Of a DNA stretch of 64,000 nucleotides, positions 42,950 through 52,147 are shown piece after piece; positions within the stretch are counted from its first letter, which is position 1; each line of letters begins with the position of its first letter. Source of the DNA: JBPCQA01 sp050998615 (GTDB taxonomy: Bacteria; Actinomycetota; Actinomycetes; Propionibacteriales; Nocardioidaceae); NCBI GenBank assembly GCA_050998615.1, contig JBPCQA010000017.1:1-64000 (forward strand). Direction: 5' to 3'. The position numbers were made by a program, and so were the translations under genes. The notes below the pieces were generated by a model that saw nothing but the letters and a program-made list of their open reading frames with translations, was not told the DNA's origin and did not search any database.

Positions 42950-43746
42950 TGATCGCTCTCCTCACGTATCGAGCTTGTTGACAGTTCAGCATTCTCGGTG
43001 TTCGTCGAATTCGCTGCGCCGGGCGCCATCGCCGGCACCGGGAGCAGCGGCGCGAGGCCCTTGATTCCGGAAGGTCGGAAGTACTCGTCGAACTTCTTGT
43101 AGCGTCCGGGTTCGATGTACTCCAGAATACGATTCCTCATGTCATCCTCGGGGCGAGTTACGCAAAGAAAGTCGGCGAGCTCGTCGATGAGGCTGCTGGA
43201 GTCCACCTGACCTTTCTCGTTGCTTACCAGCAGGCATGGCCGGCCGGTGGCGAGGGCGAAACTGGTGTTGGCGCTCGCCATGGAGCTGGTCTCGTGCAGT
43301 GACATCCGAGGGGCGCGGCGGATGAACTCGCCGTCCCATTGCAGCCGGCTCAAGGCGGTGGCCACGGTGTCTCGGTAGACGATGATGAAGTAGGGGTTGC
43401 GGATCGTCCGGGACAGCACCGGGAGGTAGGTCACCGCGGTGGGATATTTCCAGCCCCAGACGTCCATCTCCGCGTTGCGCTGATCGACGGTGGCGCGCAT
43501 CCGGCCCAGCGATTTGTTGTGGAAGCTCTTGTCCTCGTTGTTGCCTTCTTCGATCTCGCCGAGCGGCAGGCCAAGGGCTCGCGCCACACCAGCGACCATG
43601 CTGGTGCCGCCGCGCTCGGTTCCGAAGATGACATAGGTGCGCTTCGACTGCTCGCGGGGAGCGGGATTGAGCACAACGCTCGTCTTGCCAGGGATCACCG
43701 ATGACGCCATCAAGTCCGTTCCGTTCTCAGTGCTGTACGGCGTCAT
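42946..43746 (-). CDS. Sulfotransferase
   Basis: The 266-residue protein has the PAPS-binding motifs: 5'-phosphosulfate loop FGTERGGTSM (about 41-50) and a 3'-phosphate motif in FIIVYRDTVATALSR. These indicate transfer of sulfate from PAPS, likely to a sugar or lipid. The ATG at 43746 is chosen because GGGAGG lies about 9 nt upstream; a longer frame from 43947 is open. It overlaps the glycosyltransferase by ATGA, suggesting joint action on a sulfated glycoconjugate. Confidence 0.85.
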   Translation of the reverse strand: MTPYSTENGTDLMASSVIPGKTSVVLNPAPREQSKRTYVIFGTERGGTSMVAGVARALGLPLGEIEEGNNEDKSFHNKSLGRMRATVDQRNAEMDVWGWKYPTAVTYLPVLSRTIRNPYFIIVYRDTVATALSRLQWDGEFIRRAPRMSLHETSSMASANTSFALATGRPCLLVSNEKGQVDSSSLIDELADFLCVTRPEDDMRNRILEYIEPGRYKKFDEYFRPSGIKGLAPLLPVPAMAPGAANSTNTENAELSTSSIREESDQ

Positions 43747-44045
43747 CGGGCGAAGCCTCCCGCGTGAGGACCGCGACGCATGTGATCGCGCTGGTGCGGT
43801 CGAATCGTCGAAGCGGGCTGCCGGACGTGTCGGACGCCTGCAGACCCAGCGGGCGAGGAGCCCGCACGTCGTTGTCATAGGGTGGCATGGGAGCGGGCTG
43901 TCATGCAACTTGACCTGGGAAAACAGCATTTTGTCGGCCAGTCCCAACGGCCTGTGCGCAAGGAGTCGGTGCTGGCCGCGGATAGACTACGATTCCGCAG
44001 GGACCCGGTCGAGGCGAACCCGACCATGAAGCGAAGGGGCAGCCG

Positions 44046-45659
44046 TTGCCTGGCGATCATGACCTGGTCATCGTCGTCGACTTCGGCGCCCAATACGCTC
44101 AACTGATCGCGCGCCGCGTCCGAGAGGCCCGCGTCTACTCCGCGATCGTGTCGCATGCGACCCCGACAGCGCAGATCTTGGCTCGTAAACCCAAGGCGAT
44201 CATCTTGAGCGGTGGCCCGCAGTCGGTATATGCGCCGGGTGCGCCTCAGCTCGATCCTGACCTCTTGGACGCCGACGTGCCGGTCTTCGGCATCTGCTAC
44301 GGCTTCCAGGCGATGGCTGCGGCGTTGGGCGGCGAGGTGCGCCGTACCGGTGTCTCGGAGTTCGGGCGCACGACGGTCCAGGTTGACGAGGCCGGCACCT
44401 TGTTGGCCGGCCTGCCAAGCGGCCACCGCGTGTGGATGAGCCATGGGGACGCGGTGGCGCTGGCGCCGTCCGGGTTCGATGCGCTGGCGGCCACGGCAGG
44501 GGCGCCGGTCGCGGCCTTCGAGTCATCGACGCGCCGCAGCGCCGGTGTGCAATGGCATCCAGAGGTGATGCACACCGAGCACGGCCAGCAGGTGCTGGAG
44601 CGGTTCTTGGTGCAGATCGCCGGTTGTCGGCAAACCTGGACGACCGTCAACGTCGTCGATGAACAGGTCGAGAGCATCCGCGAGCAGGTCGGTGCGGGCC
44701 GGGCAATCTGCGGGTTATCGGGCGGGGTTGACTCGGCGGTCGCGGCCGCGTTGGTGCAGCGGGCGATCGGTGACCAGCTGACGTGCGTCTTCATCGATCA
44801 CGGCCTGCTTCGCAAGGGTGAGGCGGAGCAGGTCGAGCGCGACTACGTCGCCGCCACCGGTGTGTCGCTGCGGGTTGTCGAAGCCGCCAAGACGTTCCTC
44901 GCCGCGCTCGACGGGGTGAGCGATCCGGAGCAGAAGCGCAACGTTGTGGGCCGTGAGTTCATCCGCAGCTTCGAGGATGCGGAGCGTCAGATCATCGCGG
45001 ACAGCATGGCCGCCGCCGGCGGTTCGGGGCCCTCAGCCGGTATCGACGGAGTCGCTTCTGCGGAGGGAGCCGAGTTCTTGGTGCAGGGAACCCTCTACCC
45101 CGATGTGGTCGAGTCCGGCGGTGGTGCCGGCACCTCGAACATCAAGTCACACCACAATGTGGGTGGCTTGCCCGCGGACTTGCAGTTCAAGCTGATCGAG
45201 CCGCTGCGCACGCTCTTCAAGGACGAGGTGCGCAAAGTCGGTGAGCAGCTTGGCTTGCCGGCCGAGATCGTCTGGCGGCATCCCTTCCCCGGCCCGGGTC
45301 TGGCCATCCGTGTGGTCGGCGCAGTGACGGCAGAGCGGCTGGCGATCTTGCGTGCGGCCGACGCGATCGCTCGCGAGGAGCTCACCGTGGCCGGGCTGGA
45401 CCGGGAGATCTGGCAGTGCCCGGTGGTGCTGCTCGCCGACGTACGCTCGGTTGGCGTGCAAGGCGACGGGCGGACGTATGGACATCCGGTTGTGCTGAGA
45501 CCGGTGACGTCACAAGACGCCATGACCGCAGATTGGGCTCGGCTCCCGTACGACGTGCTGGAGCGCATCTCGACCCGGATCACCAACGAGGTGCCTGAGG
45601 TCAATCGGGTCGCCGTGGACGTCACTAGCAAGCCCCCCGGCACCATCGAGTGGGAGTGA
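44046..45659 (+). CDS. guaA: GMP synthase (glutamine-hydrolyzing)
   Basis: It aminates XMP to GMP using glutamine and ATP. The 537-residue enzyme has the class I glutaminase (Cys84 in VFGICYGFQ; His and Glu in VQWHPEVMH), the PP-loop GLSGGVDSAVAA, and the dimerisation domain ending KPPGTIEWE. The start is TTG 44046, preceded by AAGGGG at good spacing and giving DHDLVIVVDFGAQYAQL; TTG is rare in this window. Confidence 0.96.
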   Translation: MPGDHDLVIVVDFGAQYAQLIARRVREARVYSAIVSHATPTAQILARKPKAIILSGGPQSVYAPGAPQLDPDLLDADVPVFGICYGFQAMAAALGGEVRRTGVSEFGRTTVQVDEAGTLLAGLPSGHRVWMSHGDAVALAPSGFDALAATAGAPVAAFESSTRRSAGVQWHPEVMHTEHGQQVLERFLVQIAGCRQTWTTVNVVDEQVESIREQVGAGRAICGLSGGVDSAVAAALVQRAIGDQLTCVFIDHGLLRKGEAEQVERDYVAATGVSLRVVEAAKTFLAALDGVSDPEQKRNVVGREFIRSFEDAERQIIADSMAAAGGSGPSAGIDGVASAEGAEFLVQGTLYPDVVESGGGAGTSNIKSHHNVGGLPADLQFKLIEPLRTLFKDEVRKVGEQLGLPAEIVWRHPFPGPGLAIRVVGAVTAERLAILRAADAIAREELTVAGLDREIWQCPVVLLADVRSVGVQGDGRTYGHPVVLRPVTSQDAMTADWARLPYDVLERISTRITNEVPEVNRVAVDVTSKPPGTIEWE

Positions 45660-45717
45660 GCGGCTGACTTGGAGCGACCGTGAGTGGACCATTAGGCATC
45701 AGCGCCTCACAGCTCCG

Positions 45718-45744
45718 CACGAGCGATGTTGTAAGGCGCTCGTG
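45718..45744 (+). terminator. Candidate guaA terminator
   Basis: CACGAGCG (45718-45725) pairs perfectly with CGCTCGTG (45737-45744) around an 11-nt loop, 58 bp after the guaA stop. It is followed by GGCGTTTGG, only weakly T-rich. Confidence 0.5.
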
Positions 45745-45878
45745 GGCGTTTGGACGGTCACACGACACTAGTTCAGATTGTGTTCTGCCGCGGCCAACGT
45801 TAAGTGGACCGACAGAGACCCCCCAGTAGTGTGCATCAAACCAACTGTCAACGCTGCCGCAAGAACCGCAAAAGCAGA

Positions 45879-45904
45879 GTAGCGACCACGAACGTGGACG
45901 CTAC
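45879..45904. other. Near-perfect 26-nt hairpin
   Basis: GTAGCG-A-CCACG (45879-45890) pairs with CGTGG-A-CGCTAC (45893-45904), a 12-bp stem with one A/A mismatch and a two-base AA loop. It lies 18 bp before the repeat pair. It could be the end of an element or an operator; no gene uses it clearly. Confidence 0.6.
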
Positions 45905-45922
45905 TTCAAATCACCCACCAGT

Positions 45923-45984
45923 ACGCGGGCAAAATCAACTGAGGCAACGAAACCCGATACACGGGCATCTTGACATGAGGCAAG
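45923..45984. repeat. Second copy of the paired 27-bp repeat element
   Basis: Copies at 45923-45949 and 45959-45984 share the core AC(G/A)CGGGCA and a GAGGCAA(C/G) end with those at 63-124. The 36-bp period is the same. The first copy has diverged most in its middle. Confidence 0.55.
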
Positions 45985-45991
45985 GTGGATT

Positions 45992-46489
45992 CTATTCGCC
46001 GGTGACGCCATCGGTGAGCTCGCGCAGAATGTCGATGTGGCCGAGGTGGCGAGCGGTCTCCTCGATCATGTGGAACAGGGCCGCCCGCACCGAGATCGGG
46101 GTAGCCGAGTCAGGCCGAGGCACCTCGCCGAGGTCGAGCCCGGCGACAACGTCACGCGAGGCGGCGCAGGCGGCGTCGTACTGGTCGAGCAGGTCGGCAA
46201 GCGAGACCGTGTCGCCCTGCTCCCAGTCACCATCGGGATGCTCGTCGGTCCAGGGAAAGTCGACCTCACGCCCCCCGACCACGTGCTCTAGCCACCAGCG
46301 CTCAACCCACAGCAGATGAGCCACGATGCCGGCAATCGACGTGAGTGGCGATGGCGTCAAACGCCGACGTGCCGCCTCGTCGGTAAGCCCGTCACACTTC
46401 ATCCGCATGGTGGCTCGCTGGTAGTCCAGCACCTGGTCGAGCTGACTGCGCTCGTCGCCTGCCCAGTCTGGACGCACGCGTTCCCTCAT
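45992..46489 (-). CDS. DinB family / mycothiol transferase-like protein (DUF664)
   Basis: The 165-residue protein has the DinB four-helix fold with probable metal histidines: IVAHLLWVERWWLEHV and ETARHLGHIDILRELTDG. Such DUF664 proteins are thought to be thiol-dependent transferases in mycothiol producers. Its ATG at 46489 overlaps the preceding ABC stop by ATGA, so it is the third gene of an ABC-ABC-DinB operon. That hints at a role in thiol-linked detoxification with the exporter, as inference. Confidence 0.82.
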   Translation of the reverse strand: MRERVRPDWAGDERSQLDQVLDYQRATMRMKCDGLTDEAARRRLTPSPLTSIAGIVAHLLWVERWWLEHVVGGREVDFPWTDEHPDGDWEQGDTVSLADLLDQYDAACAASRDVVAGLDLGEVPRPDSATPISVRAALFHMIEETARHLGHIDILRELTDGVTGE

Positions 46490-48258
46490 GCGGAGACTCC
46501 CTCGCTCGCCGATTCGGCGTCGCCATGCCATGAGTTCCACAGCGCGGCGTACGACCCGTCGTTCTCGATCAACTCGTCGTGCGAACCTATCTCAGAGATC
46601 CGACCATTCTCGACCACCGCAACTCGGTCGGCGTCGTGCGCGGTGAACAGGCGGTGCGCGATCGCGATCACCGTGCGGCCTTGCAGCACGGCGGCCAGCG
46701 AGCGCTCGAGGTGACGAGCCGATCGCGGGTCGATCAGCGACGTGGCCTCGTCTAGCACCAAAGTGTGCGGGTCGGCGAGCACCAGCCGCGCCAAGGCGAG
46801 CTGCTGCGCCTGGGCCGGGGGCAGCGCCAGCCCGCCGGAACCGACCCTGGTGTCCAGCCCCTGTGGCAGCGCGTCCACCCAGCCCAGCGCATCAACTGCT
46901 CCCAGCGCGTCACGCAGCCGAGCATCCGACGCCAGGTCGTCGATCGCCAACGCCAAATTCTCCCGCACAGTGCCGACGAAGACGTGGTGCTCCTGCGTCA
47001 CCAGCGCGACATGGCCTCGTAGGTCGTCGAGCGGCAACTCGGTCAGCCCAACCTCACCGACCGTCACCGATCCCGTGCGCGGCGGGTGGATACCGGCCAG
47101 CAAGCGGCCGAGGGTCGACTTGCCGGCACCCGACGGACCCACCATCGCGACTCGCTCCCCGGGGCCGACATGCAGGTCCACGCCATGTAACACGTCGTGG
47201 TCGTCGACGTACGCGAAGCGCACATCGGCCGCGTCGATGTGCTCGTCTCTGGGCTCCCGGCCGGTCACCGCGCGGTCGTCGGGAACTTCGCCCACCCCGA
47301 GCAGTCGAGCCAGCGAGGCGGCGCCGACCTGCAACTCGTCGAGCCACGAGATCAGCCGGTCGACCGGGTCAATCAGCGCCTGCACATACAGCGTGGCGGC
47401 GGTGACGTCTCCCAGTGAGGCATGGCCCTGGATATGCAACCAGCCGCCGAACAGCAAGGTGACGACGGTCGGCACGAGATACCCGATCTCGACTGACGGG
47501 AACCACATGGTGCGCAGGAAGAGGGTGTAGCGCTCGGCGTTGTAGGACTCTGCGACATCGGCGTCGATCTGCTTGACGCGGCGTTGTTCGAGCCCGAGTG
47601 CCTCGACCGTGCGAGCACCCTCGGCGGTTTCGGCGAGGCTGGCGTTGATGGCGCCGTACGACGCGGACTCCCGCAGGTAGCCCGCCTTGGCTCGCCTCAG
47701 GTACCAGCGCGTCGCCGCGTAGAGCAGGGGTACGCCGAGCACCAGCGGCACCAGCACCCAGACGCCAACGAGAAGGCAGGCGCCAACCGAAAAGACGGTG
47801 GTGACCAGCGCGATGATCGTTTCCGGGACGGCGTAGCGCATCGACCAGCCGAGCGCCTCCACATCGCGAGACGTGCGGGTCAGCAGATCACCGGTGCCCG
47901 CCCGCTCCACCGTGCCGACCGGCAGCGCGAGAGATTGCGAGACGAAGTTCTCGCGCAGCTCCGCCAGGAACTTTTCACCGAGCGCAAACGACACGTAGCG
48001 GGCATAGCGGGTGAACACGGTCTGGGCCAGCAAGAACGCGGCGACCGCGGCGATCGTCTTGTCGACGGTCGACACGGTGGTGCCGACCGACACGTCTTGC
48101 ACCAGGTTGCCGATCAGCCGTGGCGCAGCCAGGCCAGCGACCGCCGCCAGCACATGTAGGAAAACCGCCAGCCCGAGCTCGCGCGGATGGCGGCGTGTCA
48201 GGTCCTTGGCGTAGCGTCGTACCGCCGGCCCATCGGCGATCGGGAGCAGATGCTTCAT
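46486..48258 (-). CDS. ABC exporter half-transporter, active Walker A partner
   Basis: The 590-residue protein has a six-helix transmembrane domain (about 25-320) and an ATPase domain. Walker A GPSGAGKST (374-382), Q-loop Gln422, Walker B LVLDE (500-504) and the H-loop His (AIAHRLF) are intact. The LSGGQ signature is lost and reads LPPAQAQ (479-485). It overlaps its partner by ATGA and is expected to form a heterodimer with it, with one working ATP site. The substrate is unknown. Confidence 0.9.
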   Translation of the reverse strand: MKHLLPIADGPAVRRYAKDLTRRHPRELGLAVFLHVLAAVAGLAAPRLIGNLVQDVSVGTTVSTVDKTIAAVAAFLLAQTVFTRYARYVSFALGEKFLAELRENFVSQSLALPVGTVERAGTGDLLTRTSRDVEALGWSMRYAVPETIIALVTTVFSVGACLLVGVWVLVPLVLGVPLLYAATRWYLRRAKAGYLRESASYGAINASLAETAEGARTVEALGLEQRRVKQIDADVAESYNAERYTLFLRTMWFPSVEIGYLVPTVVTLLFGGWLHIQGHASLGDVTAATLYVQALIDPVDRLISWLDELQVGAASLARLLGVGEVPDDRAVTGREPRDEHIDAADVRFAYVDDHDVLHGVDLHVGPGERVAMVGPSGAGKSTLGRLLAGIHPPRTGSVTVGEVGLTELPLDDLRGHVALVTQEHHVFVGTVRENLALAIDDLASDARLRDALGAVDALGWVDALPQGLDTRVGSGGLALPPAQAQQLALARLVLADPHTLVLDEATSLIDPRSARHLERSLAAVLQGRTVIAIAHRLFTAHDADRVAVVENGRISEIGSHDELIENDGSYAALWNSWHGDAESASEGVSA

Positions 48259-49955
48259 TCGTCTTCTCCTCGGGCCACTATGCGGCGGTAGCGGGGGTCG
48301 TCCAGCAGGTCTCGGTGGCTGCCCTGGGCCACCACCCGGCCGTGGGCCAGCAACGCGACTTCGTCGGCGCTGTCGAGCAGCAACGGGCTGGCCGTGGTGA
48401 CGACCGTGGTGCGGCCGTGGCGATGCCGGACCAACCGCTCGGCGATGCGAGCCTCGGTGTGCGCGTCGACCGCCGAGGTCGGCTCGACCAGCACCAAAAT
48501 GTCGGCATCGGCGGCGAGTGCGCGGGCCAGCACGAGGCGTTGGCGTTGCCCGCCGGAGAACGATCTGCCGCGCTCCTCCACGGTGGCGTCCAAGCCCGCA
48601 CCGAGCGTCTCGAGCACATCGTCGGCAGATGCCGTGGCCAGCGCCGCCCAGATGTCATCGTCAGTCGCCGTGCCGCGCGTGTCCAGCTCGTCGCGGAGCC
48701 GGCCGCTGAACAGTGTGGCGTTGGCGTCACTGACCAGGATGGCGCGACGTACAAAATGCCGCTCCAGGTCGGACAAGGAGATCCCGTCGAGCAGCGCGGG
48801 GTTGTCGGCGAAGCGACCAAGCCGGTCGGCGACCGCGGCCGACTCGTCCGGCGTTTCTGAAACGAGGGCTGTCAAGCGACCCGGTTGGACGCGCAGACCA
48901 GACTGTACGTCGATCAGATCGGCCGCCGTTGAAGCGGTGCGGGTCGTTGGGATGTCTTGCACCTCGGGCTCGATCGACAAGACACGGCAAATCCGCTTGC
49001 TGGCGACCAAGCCGCGAATCAGCTTGTTGGCGACCTCGGTTGCAGTGCGAAGCGGCATCATCAAGAACGCCGCATAGCCGTAGAACGCGACAAGCTCCCC
49101 GGGGCTTATCTTGCCCTGGACGGCGAACCTGGCGCCCAGCCAGACGACGACCACCACGAAGACGCCCGGCAAGAACACCTGGAATCCGTCGAGCAACGAC
49201 TGCAACCGTGCCACCTGGACGCCAGCGGCTCGGACCCGCTGCGACTCCGCGACGTAGCGGCGATGAAAGACCTCCTCGCCGCCGATCCCGCGCAGCACCC
49301 GGAGGCCGCCGACGATATCGGACGCCAAGGTGTTGAGCTCGCCCATCAACTCGCGCTGCGCCATGTTGCGGGTCTGCAACGGCTTGAGCAACGGCCCGAG
49401 CATCAAGACCAGCAGGGGCAACCCGATGAGCACCACGAGACCGAGGGTCACCGATGTGTTGAGCAGGATGAGCGCAACCACGATGAAGGAGACCAGCGCG
49501 CCTGCGGCCCTGCCCATCACCTCGATGGCGTTGCCAACATGGGCCAAGTCCGACGAGCCGATCGACACGATCTCCCCGGTGGAGACACGTCGGGGCAACG
49601 TCGCTCCCAGCCGGACCGAATGCCGGGCCACCAACTGAACGGTCCGGTAGGCCCCGACCAGCCAGTTGGTGACGGCGAACCGGTGCCTGGCGATGCCGGC
49701 AGTAGCCTGGAGCACACCAACGAGGAGCAAGACGACGGCCCAGTACCAGAGCCGGCCCATATTGTTGGCCGCGACGCCCTGGTCGATAGCGCGGCCGATG
49801 ATTGCGGGCATGACTGACTGGGCCACCATCCAGATGATCCCGAACGTAATTCCACCGGTCAGCGTGGACTTTTGGCCGCGGGCGATCCACCACAGGTAGC
49901 GGCCAGGGGAGCGCACATCGGGGGTTCCAGGATCGACGAACGGAAGTTGGCGCAT
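48255..49955 (-). CDS. ABC exporter half-transporter with degenerate nucleotide site
   Basis: The 566-residue protein has an N-terminal six-helix domain (about 20-320). In its ATPase domain the signature FSGGQRQR (466-473) is intact, but Walker A is lost (LVSETPDES, 364-372), the Q-loop Gln is replaced (ILVSDANAT), Walker B reads LVLVE (487-491) without the Asp, and the H-loop His is absent (VVTTASPLL). It is the first gene of a three-gene operon and should pair with the downstream half-transporter, whose signature is lost. Confidence 0.9.
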   Translation of the reverse strand: MRQLPFVDPGTPDVRSPGRYLWWIARGQKSTLTGGITFGIIWMVAQSVMPAIIGRAIDQGVAANNMGRLWYWAVVLLLVGVLQATAGIARHRFAVTNWLVGAYRTVQLVARHSVRLGATLPRRVSTGEIVSIGSSDLAHVGNAIEVMGRAAGALVSFIVVALILLNTSVTLGLVVLIGLPLLVLMLGPLLKPLQTRNMAQRELMGELNTLASDIVGGLRVLRGIGGEEVFHRRYVAESQRVRAAGVQVARLQSLLDGFQVFLPGVFVVVVVWLGARFAVQGKISPGELVAFYGYAAFLMMPLRTATEVANKLIRGLVASKRICRVLSIEPEVQDIPTTRTASTAADLIDVQSGLRVQPGRLTALVSETPDESAAVADRLGRFADNPALLDGISLSDLERHFVRRAILVSDANATLFSGRLRDELDTRGTATDDDIWAALATASADDVLETLGAGLDATVEERGRSFSGGQRQRLVLARALAADADILVLVEPTSAVDAHTEARIAERLVRHRHGRTTVVTTASPLLLDSADEVALLAHGRVVAQGSHRDLLDDPRYRRIVARGEDE

Positions 49956-50013
49956 AACAGCTCAACAGTAGAGATGCTCAAGCCGCCCGGCGAATCATTT
50001 ACCCCGTCATACT

Positions 50014-50062
50014 GTGGTCGAGGAGCGAGTCTCGGCGCAGGGTGGTTGAGCAGCGAGCGCAG
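50014..50062. repeat. GTGGTCGAGGAGCGAG repeat copy
   Basis: GTGGTCGAGGAGCGAG and GGTGGTTGAGCAGCGAGCGC occur in tandem-like form. Related copies are at 53087-53140 and 63770-63801. Similar GC-rich intergenic repeats are common in actinobacterial genomes. Confidence 0.55.
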
Positions 50063-50063
50063 C

Positions 50064-50113
50064 GCCAAGATGAGACGTTGAGCCGGTCAGGGCGAGCTGA
50101 GCGTCGGATGCTG
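50064..50113. repeat. GCTGAGCGTC hairpin repeat copy
   Basis: GCCAAGATGAGACGTTGAGC is followed by GGTCAGGGCGAGCTGAGCGT, aligning with copies at 29141 and 41212. It lies directly after the GTGGTCGAG repeat, so two repeat families are adjacent here. Confidence 0.6.
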
Positions 50114-50158
50114 CGACGGCGGCGTGGCGGGCGGGCATTAGTCAAAACTGCCGGCCTC

Positions 50159-52147
50159 CTACTGAACGCTGACGAGGCAGCTTGATGACGCGCCCGCGGC
50201 CGGGAAGGCACTTGCCAGCGCATGCGCAATCAGGTGTGCCTTGTGCCGGTAGCCCGCTGTGGTCGCGTGGATCCCGTCGGGGCCGAACCAGGGGGTCTGA
50301 TAAGCGCTGGCCCAGTCGTAGACCCGCATGTTCGGGTACTTCGGGCAGGCCTTGACCAGGCCGTCGTTCCACTGTGGATAGACGCTTTCGCGAAAGTCCC
50401 CATCGGTGAGCAGCGTCCGGGTGGTCATCCACATCACTGGCTGGTTCTTCGGGATGGTTCGCATGACGGTCTGGATGCGCTCGTCGATCGAGGTGGTGGC
50501 GGGGGCATATTTTGCTACCGTCGCCGCGTCGATGTTGCCCAGCGCAATGATCCAACACCCGCGATAGCCAGCCCGGATATGCTTTTCGATGACCTGCTCA
50601 CCCGAGGCTTGACCCTCATAGGACTCAATGATGCTGCGGGCACCCGAGACCGCGCTGATGAACGTGCGGACCCCGACGACCTTCAGTTGGCCCTTGATAT
50701 TGTCTGCCGGTGACAGCGCCGACTCGCTGCCGTAAAGGCCGAGAGATGTCGAGTCCCCGATTTCGATCACGCTCTTGCACCGGGTGCGCCGCGATACGGT
50801 AGGTGCAGTCGTCGGCGACGGGACACGCGGGCTTGCGGAGGGGCCGCTACCAATGGCAGGCGGCGGAGGCGGCGGCATCGCCACCAGATCGGAACGCTGC
50901 TCTTTCGGCAACACGTACGGCAACAACATGGCCAATACCGCAATGGGCAAGAACACCGACGCTCCGACCACCAGTCGAGGGGTACGCCGGGCCGCCGGCG
51001 GGGTGTCTGACCGCTGTGCGGTTGCGCCCTTGGCGGCGCGCAGGGCGCCCAGCAAGCCGAGGCTTCTGATCGGGTCTTCGATGAAGTACCACGACAACGC
51101 GGCTAACAGGACGGTCACGGCGACCTGGATCAGGTCACGCAACACCGTCTGGGACGCCAAAACGGTGTTCGGGGTGAAGACGATCACCGGCAGATGCCAA
51201 AGGTAGATTCCGTAGGATCGTTCGCCGAGCCACCGCAGCGGCAAGATTCCGAAGGCTTTGCCCAGCAGTGTTTCGGGATGGGAAGCCGCGGCGAGAAGCG
51301 CCAACGCGGAGAACGTCAGAAGCAACAAACCCCATCGATATAACGAATAGGTGTCCTCGTTCGTGTTCTTGACCAGCCAGCCGATGCCTATTAAGCCGGC
51401 GATGCCAAATGCATCCAGTAGCACGATGCGGTTGGTCGGCAAAGGTCGTGCGTCACCGCGGCCCTGCCGGCCGGGTAACCACAACAGCGCCAGGCAGGCA
51501 CCCACCAACAGGCCACCGGCGCGGGCGTCGGTGCCTTCGTATGCTCGGGTGTTGTCAACGCTTGGGTGGGCGAGGAGCGCCAGCAAGATGAACGAGCCCG
51601 CCGCAAGCACCGCCGTAGCAGCGGCAACCGCCTTCATCCGCGAGCGGAAAATGGTCAAGAACAAGGCGAGCAGGAGTGGCCACAGCAGGTAGAATTGTTC
51701 CTCGACCGAAAGCGACCACAGATGATCGAACGGTCCGGGTCCGTGGATCTGGGTGAAGTAGGAATCCCCGGCTGAAATTGTGTGCCAGTTCGCGACGTAG
51801 AACAACGCAGCCAATGCCTCCACCGCCCGCTTGCCCACGGCGGCAGGATCGGTGATGAGCACAACCACCATGCAGGTGATGAGCAGCACGACGACGGCTG
51901 GCAGCAGTCGGCGAGCCCGGCGCAGCCAGAACCTCTTCAACCCCAATGTGCCGCGGCTTCGCCAGCCTCCGATGAGCAGGCTGGTGATCAGATAGCCACT
52001 GAGCGTAAAGAAAACCCCAACGCCGAGGAGCCCGCCTTGGAAGCGACCAATCCCCAGGTGGAACAAGATGACCAGCGCCACCGCGAGAGTCCGCACTCCG
52101 TCGAGACCAGGCAGGTAGGTCGTGTAGTTATCGACCGGCCTTGGCAT
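50159..52147 (-). CDS. OafA/YrhL-type acyltransferase with C-terminal SGNH-like domain
   Basis: The 662-residue protein has an acyltransferase-3 membrane domain (about 1-385: LPGLDGVRTLAVALVILFH, FFTLSGYLITSLL, DHLWSLSVEEQFYLLWPL). A Pro-rich linker leads to an extracellular SGNH-type domain from about residue 450, with block I IEIGDSTSLGLYG, a GN segment and DGIHATTAGY. Such enzymes acylate peptidoglycan or cell-surface sugars. The ATG at 52147 gives a normal N-terminus. Confidence 0.9.
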   Translation of the reverse strand: MPRPVDNYTTYLPGLDGVRTLAVALVILFHLGIGRFQGGLLGVGVFFTLSGYLITSLLIGGWRSRGTLGLKRFWLRRARRLLPAVVVLLITCMVVVLITDPAAVGKRAVEALAALFYVANWHTISAGDSYFTQIHGPGPFDHLWSLSVEEQFYLLWPLLLALFLTIFRSRMKAVAAATAVLAAGSFILLALLAHPSVDNTRAYEGTDARAGGLLVGACLALLWLPGRQGRGDARPLPTNRIVLLDAFGIAGLIGIGWLVKNTNEDTYSLYRWGLLLLTFSALALLAAASHPETLLGKAFGILPLRWLGERSYGIYLWHLPVIVFTPNTVLASQTVLRDLIQVAVTVLLAALSWYFIEDPIRSLGLLGALRAAKGATAQRSDTPPAARRTPRLVVGASVFLPIAVLAMLLPYVLPKEQRSDLVAMPPPPPPAIGSGPSASPRVPSPTTAPTVSRRTRCKSVIEIGDSTSLGLYGSESALSPADNIKGQLKVVGVRTFISAVSGARSIIESYEGQASGEQVIEKHIRAGYRGCWIIALGNIDAATVAKYAPATTSIDERIQTVMRTIPKNQPVMWMTTRTLLTDGDFRESVYPQWNDGLVKACPKYPNMRVYDWASAYQTPWFGPDGIHATTAGYRHKAHLIAHALASAFPAAGASSSCLVSVQ

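Larger units (their letters stand above)
45660..45991. other. 332-bp intergenic region with hairpins and element repeats
   Basis: No gene is convincing here. It holds a likely guaA terminator (45718-45744), a 26-nt hairpin (45879-45904) and the paired 27-bp repeats (45923-45984). The composition is less G+C-rich than its surroundings. It looks like the scar of an element. Confidence 0.5.

Noticed and set aside
45804..46319. 171-residue plus-strand ORF after guaA
   Set aside because: It overlaps the DinB gene in antisense, starts in a repeat-bearing spacer, and is Ser/Arg-rich with no motif.
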